Positions 27,639 through 36,909 of a stretch of 64,000 bases of DNA are shown one piece after another (the first letter of the stretch is position 1; every line of letters begins with the position of its first letter). The position numbers and the translations under genes were made by a program. The DNA is from Microlunatus capsulatus (GTDB lineage Bacteria > Actinomycetota > Actinomycetes > Propionibacteriales > Propionibacteriaceae): the NCBI RefSeq assembly GCF_017876495.1, contig NZ_JAGIOB010000001.1, positions 1,488,001 to 1,552,000 of the forward strand, in the 5' to 3' direction. The notes beneath the pieces were generated by a model. The model did not search any database, was not told the origin of the DNA, and was given only the letters and a program-made list of their open reading frames with translations.

Positions 27639-28535
27639 TCAGACGCTGACGGACTCCTGCGCGCGGTCCTCCTCGTCGACGGGGCCCCGGCGGCGCTGCC
27701 GCTGGACGGCCACCGAGAGCCCGACGACGGTCAGCACCAGCACCGCGCCGTAGACCACCCAGCGGGTGCCGTCGGCGACGTCGTAGGTCTTGAGCAGCGT
27801 GCGGCTGTTGGTCAGCAGGATCAGCCCGCCGACGGCGACGCCCAGCAGGTGGGCCGGGGCGACCTTCACGAGGTAGGCGGCCAGCGGAGCGGCGACCAGG
27901 CCGCCGACCAGCAGCGCCAGGGCGAAGCCCCAGTTGATGCCCGCGGCGCCGAGGCCGAAGAGGAAGCCCAGGCTGGCGGCCGCGCTGACGGCGAACTCGG
28001 AGGTGTCGATGGAGCCGATCACCTTGCGGGGCGGCATCCGGCCGTCGACCAGCAGGGCCGGGGTCGCGACGGGGCCCCAGCCGCCGCCACCCGTGGCGTC
28101 GATGAAGCCGGCGAAGAGGCCGAGCGGGGCCAGGAACTTCATCGTCAGCGCCTTCTTCAGCGCGGGCCGGACGCCCAGCACGAAGCGGATGATGATGTAG
28201 AGCCCGAGCGCGGCGAGGATCGCCGCCATCACGGGCGCGGCCGCCTCCGTCGAGAGGTTGGAGAGCACCGTGGCGCCGAGGAAGGCGCCGACGGCGCCGG
28301 GTCCGGCGATCCGGGCCACGACCCGCCAGTCGACGTTCTTGAGCTTCCAGTGCGAGAAGCCCGACGCGAGGTTGGTGCCCAGCTCGCTGAAGTGCACCGA
28401 GGCCGACGCCGCAGCCGGCGTGAGGCCGGCCAGGATCAGCAGCGTGGACGACGTGACGCCGTAGCCCATGCCGAGGCTGCCGTCGACGAGCTGGGCCCCG
28501 AACCCCACGAGGGCGAGGACGATGAGCTTGCGCAT
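27639..28535 (-). CDS. TauE/SafE family sulfite/sulfur-compound exporter
   Basis: The 298-residue protein has about eight membrane helices and the duplicated TauE/SafE layout. Signatures include the N-terminal GFGAQLVDGSLGMGYG, the SELGTN motif, and the second-half FIDATGGGGWGP. The family exports sulfite, sulfoacetate or related sulfur compounds, or takes up anions in some members. AAGGTGG seven bases upstream supports the ATG at 28535. It lies downstream of an Rrf2 regulator, with a 165-bp gap containing an inverted repeat. Regulation by that Rrf2 protein in response to sulfur status is inferred from context. Confidence 0.9.
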   Translation of the reverse strand: MRKLIVLALVGFGAQLVDGSLGMGYGVTSSTLLILAGLTPAAASASVHFSELGTNLASGFSHWKLKNVDWRVVARIAGPGAVGAFLGATVLSNLSTEAAAPVMAAILAALGLYIIIRFVLGVRPALKKALTMKFLAPLGLFAGFIDATGGGGWGPVATPALLVDGRMPPRKVIGSIDTSEFAVSAAASLGFLFGLGAAGINWGFALALLVGGLVAAPLAAYLVKVAPAHLLGVAVGGLILLTNSRTLLKTYDVADGTRWVVYGAVLVLTVVGLSVAVQRQRRRGPVDEEDRAQESVSV

Positions 28536-28559
28536 GGGTGGTCCACCTTGTTCCCGATG

Positions 28560-28576
28560 CCTAGCGAGTTACTAGG
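28560..28576. promoter_or_regulatory. Candidate operator upstream of the TauE/SafE gene
   Basis: CCTAG (28560-28564) and CTAGG (28572-28576) form a perfect inverted repeat with a 7-bp spacer, in an AT-richer patch 25 bp before the exporter start. It is a plausible site for the neighbouring Rrf2 regulator and overlaps a possible minus-strand -10 (TAGTAA). Confidence 0.45.
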
Positions 28577-28700
28577 AATTGCAGGAACGTAGCAAGCCCT
28601 CGGCGTCCTGCCCACCGCTCGTCTCACTTGGTGATCAGACAATCCGACATGTGGACACCTCCGGGACAGGAGGGAGTCCTGGGACGGAGGAGGGCCGGGC

Positions 28701-29147
28701 TCAGCTCCAGGCGGCGGGGTTGGCGACGAGGTCGACCACGGGCGCCGGCAGCTGGCCGGCCGCGACGTGGGCGAGGCTGACGCCCTCGAGGATGGCGCGC
28801 TCGGAGGCCCGCAGCGCGATCCACACCTCCTGCAGGGGCGCCGCGGCGCCCTCGTACTGCAGGTGCTCCGGACGGCTGCCCCGGACGTTCGCGAGCTCGC
28901 CGTCGAGGGCGCGGATGACGTCGGCGATGCTGATGTCGGACGCGGGCCGGGCCAGCCGGTAGCCGCCGTCGGGACCGCGCTGGCTGCGCAGGAGCCCGCC
29001 ACGACGCAGCTCGCCGAGGATGCTCTCGAGGTACTTCGGCGGGATCCGCTGGGCCGCCGACAGCTGGTCGACGGTGCGGGGGGCGTCGGCGGCCGCCAGC
29101 TCGGCGGTGGCGCGGAGCGCGTAGTCCACCCGGGCCGACAGCCTCAC
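28701..29147 (-). CDS. Rrf2 family transcriptional regulator without Fe-S cysteines
   Basis: The 148-residue protein has the Rrf2 winged-helix start (MRLSARVDYALRATAELA), recognition helix IPPKYLESILGELRRGG, and wing SQRGPDGGYRLARP. The region where IscR/NsrR carry three cluster-binding Cys contains none (about residues 90-110). It therefore resembles the CymR-like, cofactor-free branch that controls sulfur/cysteine genes. This fits the adjacent TauE/SafE exporter, but target genes are inferred. A GTG at 29147 is the start. An AGGACGG about 12-18 bases upstream may act as ribosome site. Confidence 0.88.
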   Translation of the reverse strand: MRLSARVDYALRATAELAAADAPRTVDQLSAAQRIPPKYLESILGELRRGGLLRSQRGPDGGYRLARPASDISIADVIRALDGELANVRGSRPEHLQYEGAAAPLQEVWIALRASERAILEGVSLAHVAAGQLPAPVVDLVANPAAWS

Positions 29148-29229
29148 GCGGGCACGTCCGTCCTGCTCACGCGGTCTCCTCGGGCTCGGTCGTACCGGGC
29201 CCGGGCCCGGGTCGGACGACCCCTGCAGC

Positions 29230-29574
29230 CTAGCGCCACAGCACCGAGAGGGCCGCGTTCGCCAGCGTCAGCAGGCCCATCAGCAGCCAGAGCCCGCGCG
29301 GCACCGACAGGAAGCGGCGGTTCCGGGCCAGCAGCAGGACGAGGACGAGGGTGACGCCGGTCTTCACGCCCACCGGACCCCAGGCGACGTCCTGGCCGGC
29401 GACCAGGGCCAGCACGACGAGGACGACGCCGCTGAGCAGCGAGGTCCAGCCGCCGGCGAGCATCGTGGCGCTGACCTCGGGCTCGGCCACCCGGGTCTGG
29501 ACGAGGATCCCGCCGAGCAGCGCGGCGAAGCCCACCAGGTGCACCAGCACGACAATTTCCTGGCCCAGTTGCAT
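29230..29574 (-). CDS. Four-helix integral membrane protein, function unknown
   Basis: The 114-residue protein is almost entirely hydrophobic with four predicted membrane helices (about 5-25, 42-62, 70-84 and 92-112). Its N-terminus (EIVVLVHLVGFAALLGGIL) resembles small actinomycete integral membrane proteins related to DUF2269/CopD-type folds, though I cannot name the family with certainty. The ATG at 29574 has TAGGTT six bases upstream and is probably leaderless. It lies 82 bp upstream (by gene order, downstream in transcription of nothing) from the Rrf2 gene on the same strand. Its stop is followed by GC-rich CCCGGG runs. Confidence 0.65.
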   Translation of the reverse strand: MQLGQEIVVLVHLVGFAALLGGILVQTRVAEPEVSATMLAGGWTSLLSGVVLVVLALVAGQDVAWGPVGVKTGVTLVLVLLLARNRRFLSVPRGLWLLMGLLTLANAALSVLWR

Positions 29575-29580
29575 GACTCG

Positions 29581-29586
29581 AACCTA
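29581..29586 (-). promoter_or_regulatory. Candidate -10 element (TAGGTT) for the four-helix membrane protein
   Basis: On the minus strand TAGGTT ends six bases before the ATG at 29574. Confidence 0.4.
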
Positions 29587-29673
29587 CGGGTGGTTGACTT
29601 CAGTGCTCTGCAGCCACGACCGGGTCAATATCCGGTCTCATGCTGGAAGCAGACATCATAGGAGAGGTACTTC

Positions 29674-29946
29674 ATGTTCGGACTCATCATCAGCATCATC
29701 GTCGTCGGCCTGATCGCGGGAGCCATCGCCCGACTGGTAGTGCCAGGACGTCAGAACCTCTCGATTCCGATGACGATCCTCCTCGGAATCATCGGATCCT
29801 TCGTTGGGGGCTTCCTTGGCTACCTCATCTTCCGTAACGGCGGCAGTTTCTTGCAGCCCGCCGGGATCATCGGCTCGATCATCGGTGCGATCATCGTCCT
29901 GCTGCTCTACACGCGTTTTAGCGGCCGTTCGGGCTCGCGCGCCTGA
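29674..29946 (+). CDS. GlsB/YeaQ/YmgE-type stress response membrane protein
   Basis: The 90-residue protein has three hydrophobic helices and the transglycosylase-associated GlsB/YeaQ/YmgE signature: GLIAGAIARLVVPG, then GIIGSFVGGFLGYLIF, and GIIGSIIGAIIVLLLY. Members are small envelope proteins induced by stress or starvation. GGAGAGG lies about six bases before the ATG. Base composition and codon choice (ATC-, ATT-, TTC-rich, several A- or T-ending codons) are clearly less GC-biased than the neighbours, partly because Ile dominates. A strong hairpin terminator follows the stop. The upstream 99 bp has TTGACT at 29594 but no well-spaced -10. Confidence 0.88.
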   Translation: MFGLIISIIVVGLIAGAIARLVVPGRQNLSIPMTILLGIIGSFVGGFLGYLIFRNGGSFLQPAGIIGSIIGAIIVLLLYTRFSGRSGSRA

Positions 29947-29965
29947 CGCGTCCCGCTCACCCGGT

Positions 29966-29998
29966 CAGCCCGGTCGACCCTCGTGGTCGGCCGGGCTG
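29966..29998. terminator. Terminator between GlsB-like gene and response regulator gene
   Basis: A 14-bp stem (29966-29979 with 29985-29998, one G-T pair) with loop CTCGT is followed by TTCCGT. It separates convergent genes. Confidence 0.8.
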
Positions 29999-30013
29999 TT
30001 CCGTCTCCGGACC

Positions 30014-30751
30014 TCAGACCAGGCGGCGGTCGGTCGCCCAGCGCGTCAGCTGGTGCCGGTTCGAGAGCTGGAGCTTGCGCAGCACGCTGCTGACGTGGGT
30101 CTCCACGGTCTTGATGGAGATGAACAGCTCGCGCGCCACCTCCTTGTAGGCATAGCCGCGGGCGATCAGCCGCAGGACCTCCCGCTCGCGCTGCGAGAGC
30201 CGGTCGAGGTCCTCGTCGACGGTGGCCAGGTCGATCGCCCCGGAGAACGCGTCCAGCACGAACCCGGCCAGCCGCGGGGAGAAGACGGCGTCCCCTTCGG
30301 CCACCCGCCGGATGGCGTCCACCAGTTCGGTGCCGTTGATCGACTTGGTCACGTAGCCCCGCGCCCCGCCGCGGATGACGCCGATGACGTCCTCGGCGGC
30401 GTCGGACACCGACAGGGCCAGGAACTTCTGCTCCGGCGCGACGGCGTGCACCCGGCGCAGCACCTCGACGCCGCCGCCGCCGGGCAGGTGGACGTCCAGC
30501 AGGACGACGTCCGGCTTCGTGCGGGTGATCACCTCGACGGCGGAGTCGACGTCGGCCGCCTCCCCCACCACCCGGACGGCCTGGCCGATCTCGGCCTTGA
30601 CGCCGGTGCGGAACATGGCGTGGTCGTCGACGACGACCACCCGCGACGGCCCGGGCGGAGCGGCGTCGGGGGCCGCGGCGGGTGCCCCGGCGGGGGTCCC
30701 CGGGGCCGGCGGACGGCTGCCGGCGGGCGGGGTGTGCTGCGGGTGGGTCAT
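30014..30751 (-). CDS. NarL/LuxR-type response regulator of the PspC system
   Basis: This 245-residue regulator has a Pro/Ala-rich lead of about 35 residues, then a receiver domain. The acidic pocket is in VVVDDHAMF, the phosphoacceptor Asp in DVVLLDVHLPGG, and the switch residues in ALSVSD and YVTKSI. A C-terminal LuxR-type helix-turn-helix follows (LSQREREVLRLIARGYAYKEVARELFIS, split here by function: recognition helix KTVETHVSSVLRKL). The ATG at 30751 overlaps the kinase stop by four bases, so kinase and regulator are translationally coupled. It is the predicted output of the adjacent PspC-domain kinase, and likely targets include the divergent PspC gene. A long frame continuing to 32368 is a shadow. 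Confidence 0.93.
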   Translation of the reverse strand: MTHPQHTPPAGSRPPAPGTPAGAPAAAPDAAPPGPSRVVVVDDHAMFRTGVKAEIGQAVRVVGEAADVDSAVEVITRTKPDVVLLDVHLPGGGGVEVLRRVHAVAPEQKFLALSVSDAAEDVIGVIRGGARGYVTKSINGTELVDAIRRVAEGDAVFSPRLAGFVLDAFSGAIDLATVDEDLDRLSQREREVLRLIARGYAYKEVARELFISIKTVETHVSSVLRKLQLSNRHQLTRWATDRRLV

Positions 30752-32163
30752 CGTCTGATCTCCAGTCGTACCTCGGTGCCGTCTCCCGGGCGGGAGCGGA
30801 CGGTGGCGGTGCCGCCGTGGCGGGCCATGCGGTCGATGATGCTGCCCCGGACGCCCATCCGGTCCTCCGGCACGTCGTCCAGCGCGAAGCCGGCACCGCG
30901 GTCGCGGACGAACACCTCGATGAGGTCCTCGTCGACCTCGGCGTAGACGTCGATCTTGTCCGCCCCGGAGTGCTTGGCCGCGTTGACCATGGCCTCCCGG
31001 GCGGCCCGGACCAGGGCCTGGACGGCGTCGGAGGGCTCCACGTCGCCGACGACGACGAGCTCGACGGGCACCGCCCGCTCGTCCTCGACCTCGGCCGCGG
31101 CGGTGGTCAGCGCCGCCTTGAGCGTGGTCTCGGTCAGCTCCTCGCCGTAGAGCCAGGTGCGCAGCTCGCGCTCCTGGCGGCGGGCCAGCTGCTGGACCGC
31201 GCGCGGGTCCTCCGACTGGCGCTGGATCAGCGCGAGCGTCTGCAGCACCGAGTCGTGCAGGTGGGCGGCCATGTCGGCGCGGGCGTCGGCACGGACCTTC
31301 TCCGCGCGGGCGGTGTTGAGGGCGGTGCGGGAGCGGTGGATCCAGGGGGCGACGACGACGGCCAGCCCCGCGAGCGCCATCACCGTCATGGCCATCACCT
31401 CGGGCAGCTGGTCGAGCTGGCCCTGCTGGGCGACGACGAGCCCGAAGGCGGCGCCGACCAGGCCGAGCCCCACGATGACCCGGACCAGGGCGGGCCAGCC
31501 GCCGCGGGCGACGAGGGGGGCGAGCCAGGCCCGCCCGCCGGCCTCGGCCTGCCAGCGCTTCTGCTGGGCCGAGTCCGCCTGCCGCCAGACCAGCGCGGCG
31601 CCCACGCAGGCGAAGGCCACCGGCCAGAACAGCCGCTGGCTGACGCCGAGCCCGCTGACCTGGACGAGCCACAGCAGGCCGCTGCCCAGCGCGGCGAGGG
31701 CGACGACCGCGCCCCAGTCGACGCGGCGCCGGGGCGCCGACGGCTTGCGCAGCCCCGTGCGGGTCGCCGCCTCCAGACCGGGCGAGCTGACCGCGGGCTG
31801 GGCCGGGAGCAGCAGCCAGAGGGCGCCGTAGGCGAGGACGCCGAGGAACTGGAAGAGGGTGAGGGCGACGAACGCGATCCGGACCGCCAGCACGGGCCAG
31901 CCGAGGTGGCGGGCGAGGCCGGTGCAGACGCCGCCGATCATCGCGCCCTCGGACACCCGGGTGGCGCGGGGGCGGCCGGGCGGCACCGGCTCCAGCGCGG
32001 TGGACCCGGGCGGGACCGAGCCGGCCGGGGTGCTGCTGCCCGGGAGGGGACGCAACGGGACCGGCGGGACGGGCCCGGGTCTCGCCGGGGGCGTCACCGG
32101 GGCCGGGGGCGCGGGCCGCTCCGCGGGCGGAGCGTGCAGGCGGCTTCCCTCGGCGGTCGACAT
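30748..32163 (-). CDS. Sensor histidine kinase with N-terminal PspC domain
   Basis: The 471-residue kinase begins with a Pro-rich segment of about 55 residues, followed by a PspC domain (GAMIGGVCTGLARHLGW, then an FVALTLFQFLGVLAYGALWLL-like helix split over about 75-100). Further membrane helices occupy about 125-260. The HisKA_3 dimerisation domain holds the phosphorylated His in AHLHDSVLQTLAL. A HATPase domain ends the protein, with N-box REAMVNAAKHSG and glycine motif RDRGAGF. It pairs with the response regulator through a four-base ATGA overlap. PspC-containing kinases of this type sense envelope stress in actinomycetes (compare EsrS of Corynebacterium). The stimulus here is inferred. Confidence 0.92.
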   Translation of the reverse strand: MSTAEGSRLHAPPAERPAPPAPVTPPARPGPVPPVPLRPLPGSSTPAGSVPPGSTALEPVPPGRPRATRVSEGAMIGGVCTGLARHLGWPVLAVRIAFVALTLFQFLGVLAYGALWLLLPAQPAVSSPGLEAATRTGLRKPSAPRRRVDWGAVVALAALGSGLLWLVQVSGLGVSQRLFWPVAFACVGAALVWRQADSAQQKRWQAEAGGRAWLAPLVARGGWPALVRVIVGLGLVGAAFGLVVAQQGQLDQLPEVMAMTVMALAGLAVVVAPWIHRSRTALNTARAEKVRADARADMAAHLHDSVLQTLALIQRQSEDPRAVQQLARRQERELRTWLYGEELTETTLKAALTTAAAEVEDERAVPVELVVVGDVEPSDAVQALVRAAREAMVNAAKHSGADKIDVYAEVDEDLIEVFVRDRGAGFALDDVPEDRMGVRGSIIDRMARHGGTATVRSRPGDGTEVRLEIRR

Positions 32164-32203
32164 GGTGCGTCCCAGCGTTCCACGCGCGCGCCCGTCTGAC
32201 CAC

Positions 32204-32289
32204 CAGGGACTCCCCCGGCCGCACCCCCGGAACCCGGCGGCCGGGCGGCCGCCAGGGCTGACGAGGGGGCGACTGGGGGTCGTCCCTGA
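32204..32289. promoter_or_regulatory. Inverted AGGGAC(N)CCCCC motifs in the divergent PspC promoter region
   Basis: CAGGGACTCCCCC lies on the + strand at 32204-32216, and TCAGGGACGACCCCC lies on the minus strand at 32289-32275. The two half-sites face each other in the 161-bp space between the kinase and the divergent PspC gene. They are candidate binding sites for the response regulator, supporting autoregulation of the module. Confidence 0.4.
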
Positions 32290-32312
32290 TGCCCGCCGGC
32301 ACCCCCGCTGGG

Positions 32313-32318
32313 CAGGAT
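32313..32318 (+). promoter_or_regulatory. Candidate -10-like element (CAGGAT) for the PspC membrane protein gene
   Basis: CAGGAT ends six bases before the ATG at 32325. It deviates from TANNNT at the first base but keeps the leaderless spacing seen elsewhere in the window. Confidence 0.3.
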
Positions 32319-32324
32319 GGCGCC

Positions 32325-33662
32325 ATGAGCTCGATCTGGACCGTGCGTCGCAGCGCCACCGACACCAAGGTCGCCGGCGTGTGCGGCGGCGTCGCCGAGC
32401 ACTGGGGCGTCGACCCCGTGCTCGTCCGCGTCGGCTGGGTGCTGCTGGCGCTGAGCGGCGGGATCGGCGTCGTCCTCTACGTCGCCGCCTGGCTGCTCGT
32501 CCCCGTGCAGGGGCGCAGCACCGCCACCCTCGACGACCTGCTGGGTGACAAGACCCGCCGGTGGCCGAAGGAGGTGTGGGTCGCCCTCGTCGCGCTGGCC
32601 TGCCTGGCCGTCTTCGCCATCTTCGGCTCGGCCAGCCCCTTCGGCATCGGGCCCGCCGTCGTCATCGCGTGCATCTGGTACTTCGGCTTCTACAAGCAGC
32701 GCCAGGGCACCCCGAGCGCCGCGCCGGCCCCGGTCGGCGTCGGCGACCAGCCGCCCGCCCCGGCCGCTCCCACGTTCGTCACCCACCCCGGGCCCCCCAC
32801 CCCGTTCACGGCGGCCGCCGACAGCTGGCGCCGACGGATCGAGGAGCACGTCCAGCAGGCCCGCGTCGCGGCCCCGGTCGCCGCGGCGACGACGTGGCCG
32901 GGCGCCCCGGCCGCCGCGAGCACCGTCCAGGACCCCGCTCCCGACCCGGAGGTGGCCGAGCGGAGCGCCTTCCTCGCCACCGCCGACCCCGCCGGCCTGT
33001 ACGACGAGCCCGCAGGGGCCACCGCCCTGGCCGCTCCGCTGAACCGGCGCGACAGCCTGGCCGCCCGTCGGCTGCGGCTGCTCACCCTGCTGGTGCTCGG
33101 TCTGGTGCTCGGCGGGCTCACCCTCCTCGACCGCGCCGGGGCGGCGGTGACGCCGGCCGGCTACGCCGCGGCCGCGCTCTTCGTCGTCGGCCTCGCCCTC
33201 GTCGCGGCCACCTGGTTCGGCCGGGCGCGCGGGCTGCTCCCCGTCGGGCTGCTGCTGGTCCCGGTCGTCGTGGTCACGGCCGCGGCCGCCCAGGTCCTGC
33301 CCGCCCCCGAGGACTTCACCCGGGTGCAGCGCAGCTACGTCAGCGTCGAGCAGCTCCCCCGCACCCCCGAGGTCTTCGGGTCCGGCCAGGCCGAGGTCGA
33401 CCTCAGCCGGCTGGTCCTCACCGACGACGCCACCTACACCGCCCAGCTCGAGGCCGGCCAGCTCGAGGTGCGGGTCCCCGACGACGTCAACGTGGAGGTC
33501 CGCTACGGCGTCGACCTCGGCGCCGTCGAGATCCTCGGCGACCAGAGCCGGTCCGGCTTCGACCTCCACGACACCGCCGACCTCGAGCCGCCCGTGGCGG
33601 GCCGACCCACCCTCACCCTCGACCTGTCGGCCGAGCTCGGCCAGGTGGCGGTGGTCCGGTGA
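32325..33662 (+). CDS. PspC-domain membrane protein with LiaF-like C-terminal domain
   Basis: The 445-residue protein starts with a PspC domain (TKVAGVCGGVAEHWGVDPVLVRVGWVLL, given in parts: GVCGGVAEHWG and an adjacent helix ending LYVAAWLLVP). Then come a membrane helix, a Pro/Ala-rich loop of about 130 residues, three helices (about 250-325) and a C-terminal beta-rich domain (LEAGQLEVRVPDDVNVEVR), like LiaF/DUF4097 proteins. The start is ATG 32325, consistent with the domain. It is divergent from the kinase-regulator pair, as the inhibitor EsrI is in Corynebacterium, and could modulate that kinase. The next small gene overlaps its stop by GTGA. Confidence 0.85.
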   Translation: MSSIWTVRRSATDTKVAGVCGGVAEHWGVDPVLVRVGWVLLALSGGIGVVLYVAAWLLVPVQGRSTATLDDLLGDKTRRWPKEVWVALVALACLAVFAIFGSASPFGIGPAVVIACIWYFGFYKQRQGTPSAAPAPVGVGDQPPAPAAPTFVTHPGPPTPFTAAADSWRRRIEEHVQQARVAAPVAAATTWPGAPAAASTVQDPAPDPEVAERSAFLATADPAGLYDEPAGATALAAPLNRRDSLAARRLRLLTLLVLGLVLGGLTLLDRAGAAVTPAGYAAAALFVVGLALVAATWFGRARGLLPVGLLLVPVVVVTAAAAQVLPAPEDFTRVQRSYVSVEQLPRTPEVFGSGQAEVDLSRLVLTDDATYTAQLEAGQLEVRVPDDVNVEVRYGVDLGAVEILGDQSRSGFDLHDTADLEPPVAGRPTLTLDLSAELGQVAVVR

Positions 33663-33856
33663 GCACCCCCCGCCCCACCCGGGGCCGCCTCGACGTCGTC
33701 TCCCTCGTCCTCGGCCTGCTGCTCGTGGTCGTCGCGGGCGGAGCCCTCTGGCTCACCTTCGTGGGCCCGCTCGACTGGGGCCTGATCGGCACCGCCGCCC
33801 CCCTCGTCCTGGTCGCCGTCGGCGCCCTGGGCCTGCTGCTCACCCGCCGTCGATGA
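33659..33856 (+). CDS. Small two-helix membrane protein
   Basis: This 65-residue protein is translated from a GTG overlapping the preceding stop by four bases (GTGA). It has two hydrophobic helices (about 14-35 and 44-61) with a short loop (GPLDWG) and ends RRR. It is co-translated with the PspC/LiaF-like gene and precedes another PspC gene, so it probably belongs to the envelope-stress module. There is no recognised family, and it is easily missed because of its size. Confidence 0.7.
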   Translation: MSTPRPTRGRLDVVSLVLGLLLVVVAGGALWLTFVGPLDWGLIGTAAPLVLVAVGALGLLLTRRR

Positions 33857-33903
33857 CCCCGTCGCCGTCCTCGTCCCGCCCGTCCCACCTCAGGAAGGTC
33901 ACC

Positions 33904-34296
33904 ATGAACCACCCCACCCAGGGCCCCAAGCGGCTCACCCGCAGCCGCGACGACAAGGTCGTCTCCGGCCTCTGCGGGGGCCTCGCCCGCTACCTCAACA
34001 TGGACCCGTCGCTGGTCCGGATCCTCACCGTCGTGCTCACCCTGGTCACGAGCGGCGCCGCCCTGCTGGTCTACGTCATCGCCCTCCTGGTGGTGCCCGA
34101 GGACGACCGGGTCAGCCCGCCGCCGCCCCGCGTGCCGCCGACCGCCTGGCCGCCGCAGCCCCCGAGCGGCGTCGCCGGTCCCGCCCCGCAGGACCCGGTC
34201 TGGGGTCGCGAGGGCGCTCCCTGGGAGCAGCCGCAGGTCGGAGCCCCCGTCACCGACCGGCCGGTCGGGCCCGGGCGTCCCGAGGACGACCGCTAG
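33904..34296 (+). CDS. Small PspC-domain protein
   Basis: The 130-residue protein contains a PspC domain (DDKVVSGLCGGLARYLNM, then the helix SGAALLVYVIALLVVP) and a Pro-rich cytoplasmic or extracytoplasmic tail of about 60 residues. AGGAAGG six bases before the ATG at 33904 fixes the start. An ATG at 33853 that overlaps the preceding stop would add 17 unrelated residues and is less likely. It is the third PspC protein of this cluster (kinase, LiaF-like, and this one). It is a likely target or tuner of the stress response; this is inferred from context only. Confidence 0.85.
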   Translation: MNHPTQGPKRLTRSRDDKVVSGLCGGLARYLNMDPSLVRILTVVLTLVTSGAALLVYVIALLVVPEDDRVSPPPPRVPPTAWPPQPPSGVAGPAPQDPVWGREGAPWEQPQVGAPVTDRPVGPGRPEDDR

Positions 34297-34321
34297 GCAG
34301 GACCCCGGCCCGGGCGGGGCG

Positions 34322-35089
34322 TCAGCGCAGCACGTCGAGGCTGTGGCCCCGCCGCCCGTGGTCGACCAGCTCGCAGCGGTGGCCGCTCCCGGCCACCGCT
34401 GCCGCCACGTCCACGACCGTGCGCAGCCGGCCCGGGTGCTCCAGCAGGACGCGGGCGACCTCGCCCCGGGTGTGCTTGGCCAGGTGCGAGACGACCGTCC
34501 GCCGGCCCGCCACCTCGGTGAGCACGCGGACGGCCAGCAGCCGCCGGGCGGCGTCCCCGGCGGGCAGCCAGGCCGAGGCGTAGGTGCTGGAGCGGCAGTC
34601 GACGACGACGCCGTCGCCGGCCAGGGCCGCCATCGGGCCCGGCAGCACGGCGCGCCAGGCCCGGGCCAGCGGGCCCACGCCGGGCAGGGTCACCGCCATC
34701 GACAGCCGGTACGGCGCGATCCGGTCAGCCGGTCCGACCGGCCCCCACAGGGCGCTCTGCACCCGCAGCGACCGTCCCGCCCGGCGCTTCGCGGCCGGCG
34801 AGAGCGTGCCGAAGTCGAGGGCGTCGTAGAGGACCCCCGTGTAGACCTCCAGCGCCCCGGCTCCCGGCAGCGTCGCGAGCCGGGTGTTCTGCTCCACCTC
34901 GGCGCGCAGGCTCTCCCCCACCCCCAGCAGCGCGAGGGCGTGAGGACCGGCGCTGGCCGCGACGAGGGCGTCGCGGACCGCCGCGCGGGTGGCCGTCAGC
35001 TCGGGCAGCCCGAGGGCGCCCAGGTCCGCGGGGCGACCCCGCCGCCGGGGCGCGGCCTTGCCCTCCGACGGCGGCAGCAGGATCAGCAC
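34322..35089 (-). CDS. yaaA: Peroxide stress protein YaaA (DUF328)
   Basis: The 255-residue protein begins with the hallmark LILLPPSEGK of the YaaA/DUF328 family and ends with the conserved DHGRRGHSLDVL block. Other family features are GVLYDALDFGTL and VDCRSSTYASAW, as well as KHTRGEVARVLL. YaaA lowers free intracellular iron under peroxide stress in E. coli, and the fold binds DNA there. The GTG at 35089 is the family-consistent start. It converges with the PspC gene at 34296 and follows guaA on the same strand after 49 bp of ACTCCCAC-type short repeats. Length is typical. Confidence 0.9.
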   Translation of the reverse strand: MLILLPPSEGKAAPRRRGRPADLGALGLPELTATRAAVRDALVAASAGPHALALLGVGESLRAEVEQNTRLATLPGAGALEVYTGVLYDALDFGTLSPAAKRRAGRSLRVQSALWGPVGPADRIAPYRLSMAVTLPGVGPLARAWRAVLPGPMAALAGDGVVVDCRSSTYASAWLPAGDAARRLLAVRVLTEVAGRRTVVSHLAKHTRGEVARVLLEHPGRLRTVVDVAAAVAGSGHRCELVDHGRRGHSLDVLR

Positions 35090-35138
35090 GGCAGGAGGCG
35101 GGAGGTCACTCCAACTCGCACGTCACTCCCACGCGCCG

Positions 35139-36749
<1,611 letters not shown>

Positions 36750-36896
36750 CGGGACTGCACCTCTCGGGCGACGCTCCCCGGGGGCGGGGGGCCCGGTCGG
36801 CCCGGGCACCGGCAGTCTAGTGTCGGCGCGCCCGGCCCCCGGGCACCCGGCCGGAGCCCGGACGGGGGGCGGGCGCAGGGGCTCGGGAGCGGGGGT

Positions 36897-36902
36897 TAGC
36901 GT
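36897..36902 (+). promoter_or_regulatory. Candidate -10 element (TAGCGT) for the zinc dehydrogenase gene
   Basis: TAGCGT ends seven bases before the ATG at 36910, consistent with a leaderless or near-leaderless message. Confidence 0.4.
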
Positions 36903-36909
36903 CGAGAGC

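Noticed and set aside
30752-32368. N-terminal extension of the response regulator through the kinase gene
   Set aside because: It overlaps the kinase in another frame with Arg/Pro/Gly-rich sequence; the true start at 30751 overlaps the kinase stop.
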